This document shows positions 22,001 to 35,000 of a DNA stretch of 64,000 bases, piece by piece. Each line of letters starts with the position of its first letter. Positions within the stretch are counted from its first letter, which is position 1. Source of the DNA: Daphnia pulex (lineage: Eukaryota > Arthropoda > Branchiopoda > Diplostraca > Daphniidae); assembly GCF_021134715.1 (NCBI RefSeq), contig NC_060027.1, positions 5,022,001 through 5,086,000 on the forward strand. The letters run 5' to 3'. The notes beneath the pieces were generated by a model that saw only the letters and a program-made list of their open reading frames with translations, was not told the origin of the DNA and searched no databases. Made by a program: the position numbers and the translations under genes.

Positions 22001-25000
22001 TTTTTATTTTTTCAAATAAAAATTCGGTGTGTATGGGAATTAAATCTATGAATTGCGCTTCTTCTGCGTGACCAACTGCGGGATGCACTACTGCTGATGT
22101 TGATGACGAAGCTCAAATAATAATGTAACATCCTGTGCAGTGTGTCTACATGACTTTTGTGTGTGTCTTGGCGAATCTAATCCGTTTGTTGTTTAGACTT
22201 TGTCCGGCTAGTTGCAGTTTGAGCGATTTTGATTTACCAATCGTTATTTCTTCTTGTACATATTTATTCCGATAAATCACTTCTCCTTTTTTTAAATATA
22301 TATTTTTTTAAAAATCTTTTTTCTCTCTCTTTCGGCATGCCGGGACATGTCGTGTGTGTTTGATTGAGAAGGGCTGGATGTTGTTGATTTCTTAAGGGGA
22401 AAAAGGGAAAGGCGAAGGGCTGACCCGCGCCACGTCCTTCAATCTCTGCAACTGGCTGGAAACACAATCACACGTTGTACACATATACACATGCGTGTAT
22501 ATATATATATATATATAAGTACATGTATCTTTACCTGGCCCGTTCACCGAGCGTCATCAAGGCCGTCAACTTTTGGGTTTTGTCCTCCTCCTCTTTTTGC
22601 TCTTAGTCGGACCTCTCCCTCAGCTCTTGCGTTTGAATACAACACACGATTCTTTTGTTCGCTTTTTCTGTGTATATTATATCTGATTTTATTATTCCCG
22701 TTTTCACAATCGGCTCGTGTGTGTGTTTGGCAACCCGGTTTTATTTTATTTTTTTTGGCCAGGGAAACAACTTAGTCGTGAATTTAATGAAAGTCCACGG
22801 CAAGGACGTCTTATATCAACAGCAGATATATGCTACTATATGCGCTCAGAGAGACAAATGTTATAAATCGGTTCCAGGGAAAGTGAAACAATGTTACGTG
22901 TCACTATTGAGATCAATGTCCAGTCGGTTCAATTCAAAGAATCGCTAAAAATTTCGTTTTCCACCCATTAAGCTAACAGCCAAAAAATTCTTTTGCCAAC
23001 AGTTAAATAATCATATATAGTCAGTCTGAATAAAAACAAAATAAATGCCATTGATGGAATACGGTTATCATTCCATCGCCGTTTCGAAATTGGGTTGTAA
23101 AATTAAATCGTTTGGAAATGGTGTTGACATTTTTCCTTGAAAATGTCGTTTGCGAAATTCGGAGAAAGAAAGAAACCCCCAAACGATTATCGACATGGTT
23201 CGATTATTTCTGTCTTTTATACAATCAGCAGCAACAGCTAGAAGTAGTCTATAGTCGGTTAATAGGAATAGAGTGTGTCACTCGCTATTCAATCTATATA
23301 TACGTAACAGTGTTTAGCTTTTGTTCTCTCCTTATTGGCACAATTCTCTCCAGCAACGGGAAAAAATAAAATAAAACAAGACCAGGAGCAGCAAAAGGCT
23401 TTTCTTGATTACGTCACGACGACAAAGATTTCCGCGTCGGTACCGAAACAAAACAACAACAACCAAACAAAACCAAAAAGAATTTCTTTTGGCTTCCGTT
23501 ACCGAGCGTTTCAATTGTGCATATCCTTATCTCGCACATGTACATCTCAGATATTTTCGGGTTTTACTTTTTTTGTTTTTGTTTTGTTTTCTATTTCTCA
23601 CGTTATATTCTTCCTCTCTCCAGGGCAGCAGACCAAAAGGATGGAAGTCTGTGGTACCGTTTGTTATGTTGTTGTTGCTGTTGTCGGTTGTCCTCCATCT
23701 TCCAAAATTTCCGCAGCCAAGTTGTAGTATCGACATAATTCGCCGTCTATTCGGATTCCCCGTCACGCTGAATTGACGAAATCAATAACAGAAAAATCAC
23801 GATACACAGAGCGGAATGATAATCATTTAATATCCTCAGACTGGCTCTAATATAAAATGGAGCCATCAGATAAATAAAAAGTTGGAACTTTTGTTTTATT
23901 TTTTCTTCTGATTTTTTGGCATTGACATCGGAAGGATATATGTGTGAGACCTTTTGAACTAGATGACCAGTCTAGCGTGTGCCGCATCCGTCAAACTTTT
24001 TACCGTGTCATATAGATGTCTCTCTGTCAAAATGTTTCCCGGTACTATACCGCACCGTTCAGCGTGCGGGATCTGCCGATTCGCTTAATGAGGAAAACAA
24101 AAAAATAAAAAAGATGCAACTATATCATCACACGTCATTTTGTTGGCTCTGGTACTATCTGGCTGGAAGAAGCGAAATAAAATTTTTTCGTATATAAGCT
24201 ACTGCTGATATGGCCAGCAGGGCAAACGCCAACGGGAGGGTCGTAATAGATATTCCCGTTTGAAAAATGTTGTTCTTTTTCGTCTCGGTGGTTGTGTTTT
24301 TTTTTTCTTCACGATGATCAAGTCGAGGTCGATTAGTGAAAACGCCAAAGGAAGAAACTTTACACACATATAATTGGCATTCATTTGATGTGGGCTAGTA
24401 GGTTGCATGAGCTGTGATTAAGTTCAAGACTTTTTTTTCTTTTTTTCTTTTTCCTTCGGGAAAATGAGGAGGTGGCTGGAAAACGAGGGGAACGTGCGGG
24501 TCAAATGTCAGGATTTTTGTGTATACACATTCACACGAGTGTATGTGAAGTGGGTGGGTTTCTGTGTGTGTGTGTACATTATAAGAGTTTTGGTATACAG
24601 CAAAGAGAGAGAAATAACCTCTGGTCAGAAATCCGAAGGCGCAGATGATGAGGAGGTCTGCTCGAAAAAATGTTGTTTTCATCTTCTCTCTCCCGCGGTT
24701 CAAATGATTTCTGCAGACATGGCCGAGAAAAGGGCGTGTGTGTAACATTACAACTATCCACTGCATTATTTTATATTATATGTGCTGCTGCTGTTACTGC
24801 TGCTGCCCTGTGGACACTGGGATTAGACATTATTGCCGGGACTGGATTTTATTTCTTCCTTTTGTCCCGAAATCGGCAAGCGCCAGGCATCCAATTGTAT
24901 ACGTAAGCCAATCCCGTTAGATTTTTCATTTCAATCTTCTTCTTCTTTTTAATCTACGTTCCTCGTGTTATACTATTTGATTATAGAAGAGGAGCTCGGC

Positions 25001-25029
25001 GTTGTGTGAATGACCGACGAGAGAGCGTC

Positions 25030-25120
25030 CAATTGGAAAATAAAAGAAAAGAAACGTCGTCGTCGCGTGACGTCACGGCGCGCGGAAGTCGTGCGCGCTC
25101 TGCACGCAATCCAATTTGTC
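25030..25120. promoter_or_regulatory. CRE and CCAAT-containing CpG-rich patch
   Basis: A perfect palindromic CRE (TGACGTCA, 25068-25075) sits between two CCAAT motifs (about 25030 and 25109) in a CpG-rich island within AT-rich DNA. It looks like a promoter or enhancer core, but no gene start can be tied to it. Confidence 0.35.
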
Positions 25121-27273
25121 GACGCTGCTGTACTGTGTGTTGACTGAAAGGGACGACTTTTAGTTCGGCAAATGAGAACGCCGGGATAGTCCAAATATCT
25201 AATGCGCTTCTAAAAATAGAATTTAAAATAAAAAGAAAGAAAAAAGAGATTCACGCATGTGTTTTCTCCTTTTTTATTTTTTCGCTCCTATTGTATTTGG
25301 AAACCAGTAAAGTGTTATTGAAGGAAAAATGAACTACAAAAGGAAAAAATAGAAGAAGAACAACATTACACAATAAGTATGTCGTCGTCGCTAAAGGCCT
25401 AATTCCCCCCTTCGGTTGTAGATCATCTCATTATACACTTGCTTTTTTTGTGTCTACTTCTCCAGGTGGATCATTATAGATATTACGGATGCTATAATAA
25501 TATACTTTTTTTTATTTTTTAAATTTTTACTACTACTACTAGTAACTCTGCCGGGTATATAGTATAGTAGCGAATTGGTTGTGTTGCATATAACGAAAGA
25601 AAAGAAAAAAGTGTGCCATCATCCTAACTAACCTACACCAGGAGGAGAGCATTGGCTTTTTTGGGTTGTATGGAGGCTAATGGTTGGCGGCCCGATGAGT
25701 CCTGCGCGCTTCTTTTTCTTTTCTAGGTCGTTGACGTCCTATACTGTCAGCCTCTTCCAAGTAGAACAACTCGAGAAAAATAGGGAAAAATAAAAATAAA
25801 CATTTTTATATAACTACTGCTATTATTGTGGATTGCCTTTTTATTTTTAGATGGTTTGGGCGTTGGCTCCTCCCTCTACATAGAGTTGAACGGCACATAT
25901 ATACCACCCTCTACATTGTTACAAGAGAATCTAATAATATCTAGGCATTTAAATGATCGATGGGCTTTGCTGGTGCAGCGTCACTTGTAGGGCCTCTGGA
26001 TGAAACTCGTAACACAAACCCGTTCCTTTATTCTTTGTTCCCCTTTTGGCGAAAAACTTGACGGATTCCGTAATGAAATTTTTGTTGCCTCTATATCCCC
26101 CGAGTGCTTCGTTTAATATGCAAATCAATGGAGACTAGATACACACGAACTGAGAAGAGCTACTATATAACGACCGGCTGCAAAGGTCAGCCAACTTTTG
26201 AATTCAATTTAGACGGTTCTCTGACTTGATGGAATAAATACAAAACCAATAAGAAGAGAGATTGGAGTTTAAACACGATTTTATTTGACTTTTTTTGCGT
26301 ATTTTGTTGGTTTTACAATGAATTTTTTTTTTGTTTATTTGTACAGACACAAAATGATTTTTTTTTCTTCTTCGCAGCTGACTCGATGATGACCTACTGT
26401 TGTGTAATAAATTGGAAGATTATAGAAAAGAGAATAATGGATCGACAAGTCAAGAAAAAAAAAAAAAGATTGTTTGGGAGAGAGAGAGAGAGAATTATTT
26501 TTCGGTTCCTTCAGTCGGGCATCAGCGCAAAGGTTTACACATTTAAAAATGGATATGACACCTGAGGATTTCTTCTTTTTTTTTTTTTTCTTTTTTCTTT
26601 CAGTCATTTCTTCTGTTTCGATATAGGAATTAGCTTCACGTCTATTCCACCAAAAAAACACAAAATGAGGAGGGTTTAAAAAAAAAGTCTAAATGGATCA
26701 TAACATCCATTTCGCGGTGTGTGTCTAAAAATCATCGCCGTCCTTTTCTCTCTTTCTTGGATGGAAGAACATTTGGTTTTACAAGTCGGATGAAACGTTT
26801 ACAACAGGTGGGGGAGGGTGGCCGACGACATTTGTCAATATCCTCATCTACAACATGTGAATTCTCACTACGAATAATAAGCCAAAGAAAGAAGGAAAGA
26901 AGATGACAAACGCACACACTTTTGTTTTTTGCCTTGACCCCATAATGACGTTGATTACAATTAAAAAGGGAGAATAATAATAATAATATGTATATAATAA
27001 TATGTATAAGAAATTGTATGTATAGAAAATAACCCCCACGAACCAGAGCGCATAATGATTTTTTGGAAGGAAGGAAGTAAACGAAAATAATAATAATAAT
27101 AAACCACACCAAAAAGGGAAGTTGTTGTAAAAAAAAAAGCCTTCTTCTAGTCTTATTTGTTGTTGTCTGAATTCTAGTACAATAAATCTAGGAAGAAAGG
27201 GAGTACAGGGATTTTGCATCTTGGAAGATATTATATAAATCACGTCCATTCAAACAATACCAAGGGGGAAATT

Positions 27274-27286
27274 GGGGGGGGGGGGG
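27274..27286. repeat. G13 homopolymer
   Basis: A run of 13 guanines, rare in this A/T-rich interval. It may form G-quadruplex-like structure or be an unstable or sequencing-sensitive tract. Confidence 0.85.
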
Positions 27287-29539
27287 AGCTGTAATTAGAA
27301 TATCATAAGACGAAATATATTCGATAATGATGCAGCAAGAGAAAACTGGGATGGGACCACAAAAGAATTAAAGAAAGGGAGGAAAGAAATTTTTGGAGGA
27401 AAATAATAAAAATAATAAAAAAAAATTGGGATACAAGGATAACGTTTGATATTATATCACATTGATTTGACCACAATAGCCGGAAAAGGAAGAAAAAAGT
27501 AGGGGGGTTTGGTGGTGGGGGGTAGAAAGATGTAATGCAATTTTTCCCGCTTCTTTTTCAAAAAAAAAAAAAAAAACTGAATTGGCGTGTGTTTGTCGGC
27601 GCATGTATAACTGGAATCGATTCATTCAAAAAATTAATAAGATCCGAACCGTTTTCTTTTTTTTTTTTTTAAATTCATACGCGGAAAAAAAAGGACAATT
27701 TGTTTTTTCAACTTCGTTCACGTCAGGTGCTTTCTTCTTGGCATCAAGAGATCGACTCCAGAATTAATTAAAGAGAGATTTTACAAAAAAATTAAGGTGG
27801 GCCAAAAAACAAATTAACGAAAAATCAACAAAAAAAGTGTGTGGATTTTGGTTTTTTCCAATCAAATTTTGTTTTTCCAAGTCAGGTAAATGGGTGTGTA
27901 GATCAGGTGAGCCAGCTCTTAACAAGTACAATCAAAACATCGAAATAGAAGAGAAACGTTTTTATCCCAGTTTTTTTGTTTTTTGTGTGTAAACTCGATG
28001 ATTTCGTTCTACCCAGGGAAGAAAACAAGCGACTGAAAATCGACTTCTTTTGTTTTCGAAATTGCGTTGGGTTGTTTGTTTGTTTTTTGTGTGTGTATGT
28101 ATGTGTGTGTGTGGTTGGGCGTATCACAGACGAGCAAAGGCTTCAATTTCCAAATGAAAGAAGAAGAAGAAAACAAAAAAAGAAATTTTTCTTCGTGTGT
28201 TTTTCCCGCAGTTTCTTTTTTAAAAAGTTTTTTTTCGGAGGGTTGGAGAAAATGTCTCGAATGGAGTTTGACGGAGTAGAAAAAACAATTTGGTGGACGT
28301 CGAAATCGCAAAAAAAAAGGAAAAGGGCTGCGTATGTGTTGCGTGGCGGAGGGGAACAAGGAAATTTTGGCCGAAAAATCACGTGACGTGAACGCGCGCG
28401 TTTCCATTGAAAAAGAAAATAATTGACAAAAATAAAGAAAAAAACTAGATTTTTCCATTTAAAAACGGGTTTACATTTGTTTTTGTTGCTATCGATTCGG
28501 ATCTGATATATATCACGTCGGCCATATTTGATTGTTATCCGAGAAATAATAATAAAAAAATAGATTAATAATAAATCACATAGCAAATTGTATACTGAGG
28601 GGGGGAAGAGAGAGTGAAAGAAGAGCGGGAGAAACGGACAACACAAAAACGGCAACTATTTTCTGATAGACGGAGATGGGGGGAAAAAAATAACACTATT
28701 CAAAGTGTGTGTGTGTGTGCGTGCGGCATTTTTCGTGTGCATTTTGTAACAATTTTTTCTTAATTTTTTTTCCGGAATTTTTTGTGAATTTTTTCTTTTC
28801 GTTTGTCAATGTCCAGCTGATGCCGCTGCACGAGCGGGAAGGAGGTAAGATCAGCGTGAATTGGAGGTCTTCTTGCACAGTACTGGGTCTTCAACTTGAT
28901 GGCAATCAAGTAGAAAACCTTGAAAAACACATTTTAAAACAAAAAAAGAGAAAGAAACGAAGGACGAATATAGAATGGAGGAAGAAGAAAAAAGAGAATG
29001 TGGTGGTGCTACCAAAGAAAAGAGAATACGTAAACATTGGGAAACACATCCTGACATTCAAACGACCCCAAATATATAGCAGCTCTTTTTTTTGTAGAGA
29101 GGGGGAGGAAAAAACCAGTTGGGAAAACCCCTCCAATTCCAACAAAAAAAAACAAAATTCGACGGAATAATTTTTTCTTTCTTTTCAATTTGTGGACAGG
29201 AGGATTTTCCGCTCATAAAGAAAAAGGGAAAGGTCAGTTGGGGATCCTACACAGGTGAAGGGGAGAGTGTTCCTACAAAGTGGGTCACCTTGGGACAGAC
29301 ACAAGACACACAAAGGAGAGGATGCTGTCAAGAAAACAAAAAGGGAAAGTTGTGTGTGTCTCGGACTCGACCAAAAAAGAATAACACAAAAGAGATGCTA
29401 CCTAGACGACCTCGTCGTAAATGGTAAACAACCAACAGAAAAAAATAATATGAGTTGGAACAGAACTAATTTTAAAGTGAGCCAGACATGTAGAGAAGGA
29501 CTGTAATAGAAATAGAGAGAGAGGGGGGGAAAGCCTTGG

Positions 29540-29594
29540 CACACACACACATACACACAGTTAAACGTAGACACACACACTCACTCACACACAG
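29540..29594. repeat. Interrupted CA microsatellite
   Basis: Two CA-rich tracts separated by about ten unrelated bases, located in the likely TENT5 3' UTR. Confidence 0.8.
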
Positions 29595-30213
29595 CAACAG
29601 CGGGGGTGTTTTTTGTAAATTTTTAGATTTTTTCCAAGTTTTTTTTTTTTTGTAATATTTTTTGTAATTTTTTTTTTTAGGGTGATTAAATGTGTGATGT
29701 CGGTTGCCTACGGGCTGGATTATATCTACACTGGAGAGAGATAGAGAAAAAAATATTTTTCCTATAATCTATTATATGGTGGTGGGGTTGAAAATAAAGT
29801 TTGGGGGGGTTGGAAAGGTCGATATTTCTTTTCATCTTTTTTTTGTATGAGTTTTGTTTTTAATACAAGTTTTTTGTTGGTTCATTTTTGAAAGGAAAAA
29901 GGAGAAAAACGACACGACACGATAGTTTGTCGGCGTAGGGACGAAAAAAAAGGAGGAACATAAATCCACTTGCGTGTAAACACACACCAGGCGTCACGAC
30001 GTGTGAAGTGTTGAATTTCCAGACATGTAGAGGCCAAAAAACAAGGATGAGGAGAGAGTGAAAAAGCCAAACAACCTCCTCTGCTCGTCTTCGAGACGGA
30101 ATGAAGAAAAAAGGGGGAAAAAAGGAAGAAATAAACCTCCGAGGGGCAACAACACAGATGATGTGGTGGTGGTGTTGGATGTCCTTTCTCCCTCTCTCTC
30201 TATTCTCCGCCAT

Positions 30214-30332
30214 TTAGGAGCAAGTCATCCACGCGCAGGGGCAAGCGCAAGGAGGTGAGCACGGATAGCAGGGAGTGGCCGAGGGAGAAAGAGCTGGAAC
30301 GCTGGCTCCTGTCGTCGTCACCACTGCTGAAG

Positions 30333-30364
<32 letters not shown>

Positions 30365-32010
30365 GCAGGAGATGAAGGAGGAGGAGTACTCGTCGTCGAA
30401 GGAGGAGGCAGCGACGTCGGCGGAGGAGCCGCAGGAGCGTAAAAGTATCCACCGTTGCTGGAATAGACCACTGTCGGTTGGCAACCAGAAATGCGCACCT
30501 CGTAGACGGGAGCGTGGCCATAGCTGGGCGGATGACTTTGCTGTTGCTGCTGCTGCTGTTGCTGCATCTGCTGCTGGTGGTGATGTTGTTGCTGCTGCTG
30601 CTGTTGGTGGTGCTGGTCAGCGTAATAAGCCTGATAGGCCAGCTCCTCGATGAGCGACAGGGTCTGCCGCCGCTCGTGGCCCATCAGACAGACGGTGGAC
30701 TCGTCGACAACGCTGTAAAGGATCATGAGATAGTCGTACTTGAGGGCTTCGTCGGCTCCGACAAAGTGGTTCCATAGGTAGTTGTCGAGTTTGAGCCGCT
30801 GCTGGCCAACGTCTGGAAAGTCGATAAAGAACCTGGAGCACATGTAGCGCTCAAACGTCTTGATCTGGTCGGGATCGGCCGGGCGGTAGTCCTTGACCAG
30901 CAAGTTGCAATACTTGAGCAATCCGCCGCCGCGGATCTCCTCCGGATTGCGGGTGGCGATCATCTTGTGGTGCAGGTGGTAGTGGGCCTGGCGGAAGTCG
31001 CCGTACACAGACTCGGCCACCACCGTCGGGTAAAACGACTCGCTGATGGGCATCGTAGAGGCGCAGTCGTAGAAGAGCACCAGCGAGTCGAGAATGATCT
31101 GGAACGAGTCGACGGAAAATTCAAATTGGCGCCGCATATTGTGGACGAATTTGAGTTCCACGTTCTTGCCGCGGTGGTTGGTGCCCAGGGAAATGAGCGA
31201 CCAGCGATCGCCCTCAGTCACTTTCACCATCTTGGAGACGTACGCCTCCTTCAGAGAGCACGAGAGCATGCGCGTGCGAGAGACTCCGGCCGGAAGAAAG
31301 TCCAGCAGCGAGTCCAGCACCGCCGTTTTGATGCGGTCGTAGGTGCGGGCCGACGACAAGTCGACGCCGAATATGAGATCCAAATCGTTGTACGCTTGCG
31401 GCTGGCAGCGATCCAGCGCCAGGACGTAAGAAGCCGCTCCGCCATTGATCCGCATGTCCTTGACAGCCACGCCGTCCGCTTCCAGTTTGGCCCGCACCAG
31501 CGTCACCAGGTCGCGCAGGCGCAGCTCCAACGTCGGGAAATTACCCCGGCCGTGGATGCTGACCGTTTCGTTCATCACGTCGTGCACCCTGGACACTTGC
31601 TCGTAGCTCAAAACGGCGAACCGCTGCTGTTGCTGTTGCTGCGCCAATTGGAGCTGCTGCTGCTGCTGGAGTTGCTGCGTCTGCTGGGCCACGGCCAGCG
31701 GTAGCGACTCGGTGCTGCCGCCAGTGACGCTACTCCGGCTAGAGAGCGATCCGCCAGAGACGGAAGCCGTAGAGACCAAACTGACGTCTTCGAGATCAGC
31801 GTCGCCGCCCAGGTCGTAGCCGCTGTCGCTGTCGCCGCTGCTGCTGTGCTCCGACAGAGACTCCACTTCCGTCTCGGCTTCAGCCAACGACAATTTGGCA
31901 GAAGTGAGATCCGTCAATTCGTCAACCACCTGATCGTTGCTGTTGTTGCCGTTGTTGCCGTTCACCACGTCAGAGAGTCGCAACATCTTGAGAGCGTCCA
32001 TCGTAGCCAT
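30214..32010 (-). CDS. TENT5: TENT5/FAM46 non-canonical poly(A) polymerase
   Basis: Cytoplasmic nucleotidyltransferase that lengthens poly(A) tails of selected mRNAs. From the ATG at 32010 the product is 598 aa, longer than vertebrate members (about 390-440), because of an acidic/serine-rich N-terminal extension and several poly-Gln tracts. The catalytic core starts near residue 135: [26 protein letters not shown] near 189-197 and the metal site DLDL near 209-212. Strongly conserved family blocks follow: [64 protein letters not shown] and [14 protein letters not shown]. The frame stays open upstream to 32088, where an acceptor-like TTCAG precedes it, so an upstream coding exon or a TTG start is possible. 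I prefer 32010 for its strong context (GCCATGG). Which vertebrate paralogue it matches cannot be told. Confidence 0.93.
30539..30612 (-). repeat. Poly-Gln/His-coding CAG/CTG repeat in TENT5
   Basis: Imperfect CAG-type repeat encoding runs of glutamine broken by histidine and methionine near the C-terminus. Similar tracts occur at about 30338-30365 (mostly in another frame of the C-tail) and 31620-31685 (N-terminal side). They lie outside the catalytic core and probably vary in length between individuals. Confidence 0.8.
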
Positions 32011-35000
32011 GGCTGTCACGTCAATGCCACCGATTTTCAATTCTTCCAAACGTTTCAGGGCCGTGCCACTCAGTTCCAACGTTCCCGACTGAATTTAACA
32101 AAATCCAATTTGAAATGAAACGAAAAAAAAACAAATTAATCATGTGGAGATGCCGGAAGCTGAAAAATAACAACTTAAAAAATTTTCAATTTTTTCCTCC
32201 TTTCTCTTTATCCATCGATGCCCATCGACACACGAAAAGTGAAAGAGAGAAACTGGCCAGCCACACACAAATCAATTGAAGCGCATCACAGAGAGACAAG
32301 AGAGAAAGAAAAAAAAGTTCTAGAAAAAAGACGGGCCGACTAACTGGGCGGTGCTTATCCAGCGATAACAACTCGGTGCCCTTAGGCCAGCAGATTGTTG
32401 TTATTGTGAGTTGTTGTTGTTGTTGGCTGGGTGGTAGGGGAAAAACCAGTTTTCTCGAAAAAAAAATTCTCTTTTTCTTCTCCTGAACGCACATGCCTGG
32501 ACAAGAAGACACAGACCACACCATCGGCATTAGCCGTGAAATAAACCTGAAACCGCCTCGACTATTCCGCCGTCAAGTTGACATTGACTTGAAGCGACGC
32601 CATCGGTCGTGAAACGCGCATGCCCACCAACCCGCCCCCGCTAAATCAAATCAAATAAAAATAAAAAAAAGTTCCTCTTACACCCAAAAACGATCATCCC
32701 CATCCACACACTCACACAGAGAGAAACGAGAGAAGCGAATAAATAATTCGCACATTTTAGAAAGGATGACCTTGTTTCGGCGTTCACTCTCACTCTCGAC
32801 AGGCGGTCAAACACTTTCGCTCGACCTTAATGCAGCAGCACCATCGTGTGCCAAATATTTGTCGGGACCCGAATAAAAAAAAGCAAAAATAAAGTCAAAT
32901 GAAAAGAAGAAGAAGACTTACCAAAAAAGAAAATGTGTTTCGCGTGACAAAGAAGAGACACTACTAACACTTCACTTTGGGGATAAAATATCGGCAAAGG
33001 AATTAATGATTGCAACGTTCTTTTGAGTCTGTAGAGAGAAAATGTTCCAGAAGTGGCAGACGAGAGATATTATTCAAAATTTGGAGATAACAAAAGAAGA
33101 GAGAGACAAATTGTTTTGTTGGTTGGGTTTGGCTGCTTCCCCTCTCCCGACTATCTCCTCTCCTACTCGCTGTTTTTTCGTTTCGTTTTTTCGGTTGGGG
33201 GATTTAACACATGGGAATGCGCGCACACACCGGAGAGCTGGGAGACTGGCGAGCGACTGACGGCCGTTGCGACGGCGATGCAGACTAGACCCCCAACAAC
33301 ACCCAGAAATGGCCAGAATACCCGCCCACTCTCCCGCAGGGCACCACCACCAAAAGTGGGTGAGGTACAGTGAGTAGTAGTAGTAGTAGGTAGGGGTGGT
33401 GGTTGGTTGGGTGGTAACAGACAATCAGCTGTTTAGAGATACCAGATTTTACCGCCACCAGAGCGCGCTAGTGTCCAGCCAGTACCTTCACCAGTTCCTT
33501 TCGGCTGAACACCGTGAAACAAAAACCGACTTGAATCGACTTGTACATTCGGCATTATACATAAAATATATAAGTTTTACTCGGAATTCCAAGGGGAGAA
33601 GGGGGGAAATAATTATTAGACAACGTCCTTGCTTTGTTGTTGTTGTTATTTGCGCACCACGTGAGGGAAACCGTTTGGCCGCGATTCGATCGACTGGATT
33701 TTTTGAAAAAATGGTTTTTTTTTCGCTTTGGCGGCCTGAATGTTTTCACTGGAGAGCAGGAGCAAGTCGGCGAATCTCGTTATAACTTGAGGCCGAGTTT
33801 TTGACTCGAAGCCCAGTGACTTTGACCTACATCAAATGTATATTTCTAACGTGAAAAAAAGAGAGAGGTGCAGTGTCATCTATTAAGCACTGGGTGAAAT
33901 AATGTTTTGGCACAGTTTGGCCAAAATTTAACAACTTTCACCCACTTTGTGCAGAAAATTTCAAACGAATTTTTTATTCGCCAAATCGTCTTACAAAAAC
34001 AGCCACGCCTCGTATTCATTTCATTTTTCTTTCGACCAAAACACAACCGGATCTTTTTGGTGGTGGTACAGTTTTCTGGAATAACACGAGTCGCATTTGA
34101 TTTTTTTTTTAAACCACTGCCCTCGAGGCGAGTTGGGGAGGACCTTCAACCACTTTCCCTTTTTCTTTACTCCCAAAAAAAAAAACCTTTTTATATTTCA
34201 TTTGCTTCTCTCCCCCAACCAACTGAATAATGGAATCCAGTTACTATCGTCCAGATTGATTTAGGAAATAGTTGGAATAAATCTCAAACGCAGTGAAAAT
34301 GGGACCACTTTGTTGCCAAGTGATTTGACATTTTTCCGACGAATTGCGCGACTCCACCCCGACGAGTTTGGTAATCTGCCCTTGAAAGTCACAAACGGGA
34401 ATTAAAGTCAAATAAAAACAAAATAAAAATAAGCGGAGCTCCCAATTATTTTCCCAACACGACCTATCCCCTCCCTAAGGCGACTCCTGTTTAATTCAAT
34501 CCAGGGGAGGAGTCTAAGCAGCAGCACAGCACGAGCGAAAATTGCGCTAGCCAAAACGGTTTCCATATCCACTTGGAAACAAAATCGTCTACTGCCACAT
34601 ACACACATTTGACCTTCGTACCCACGCAACCCGCCACCACCGTGTGTATGTCGTCTCTCCCACCCCCAAAACAATCAAAACTCAAAATGGACACTTGTTA
34701 TAAGAAAGAAACAAAATATTATCAACTTGTTTTTGTTCCTTCCTGCCATTATTTATAGAAATAAAGAAATCAGACCCCCAAGGAAATAATGAAGAGGAAA
34801 ACCAATTTCTTTAGATCAGCCACTACCACAATATCCTAATCTACGATATTACATTCCGATAATTGCTACAATAAAAACGTTGAGCTCTATCAAGATTGTC
34901 GACCTACCAAAGATGGCGGGTTCGCTGTGCACACACACAAGAGTCGAATCCCTTTGTGTGTGTGGCACATTATTCTAAAGCTTCTTCCTTGCCTTTTTGC

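Larger units (their letters stand above)
22001..30213. other. Gene-poor, low-complexity interval 3' of TENT5
   Basis: Rich in homopolymer runs and dinucleotide repeats: (TA)n 22498-22517, G13 at 27274-27286, GT 28705-28719 and CA-rich 29540-29594. It probably includes a long TENT5 3' UTR on the minus strand, because the last kilobases before the stop codon continue the same purine-rich texture. A GC-richer patch around 25020-25150 carries a CRE and CCAAT motifs. No ORF shows a domain, and the many 60-150 codon frames look like chance in biased sequence. Confidence 0.45.

Noticed and set aside
28143-28655. 170-codon minus-strand ORF rich in Phe, Lys and Pro
   Set aside because: Arises from low-complexity A/T-rich DNA; competing frames overlap it on both strands.
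30967-31704. 245-codon plus-strand ORF opposite TENT5
   Set aside because: A shadow of the strongly biased TENT5 coding exon; its residues are simply the antisense of conserved TENT5 codons.
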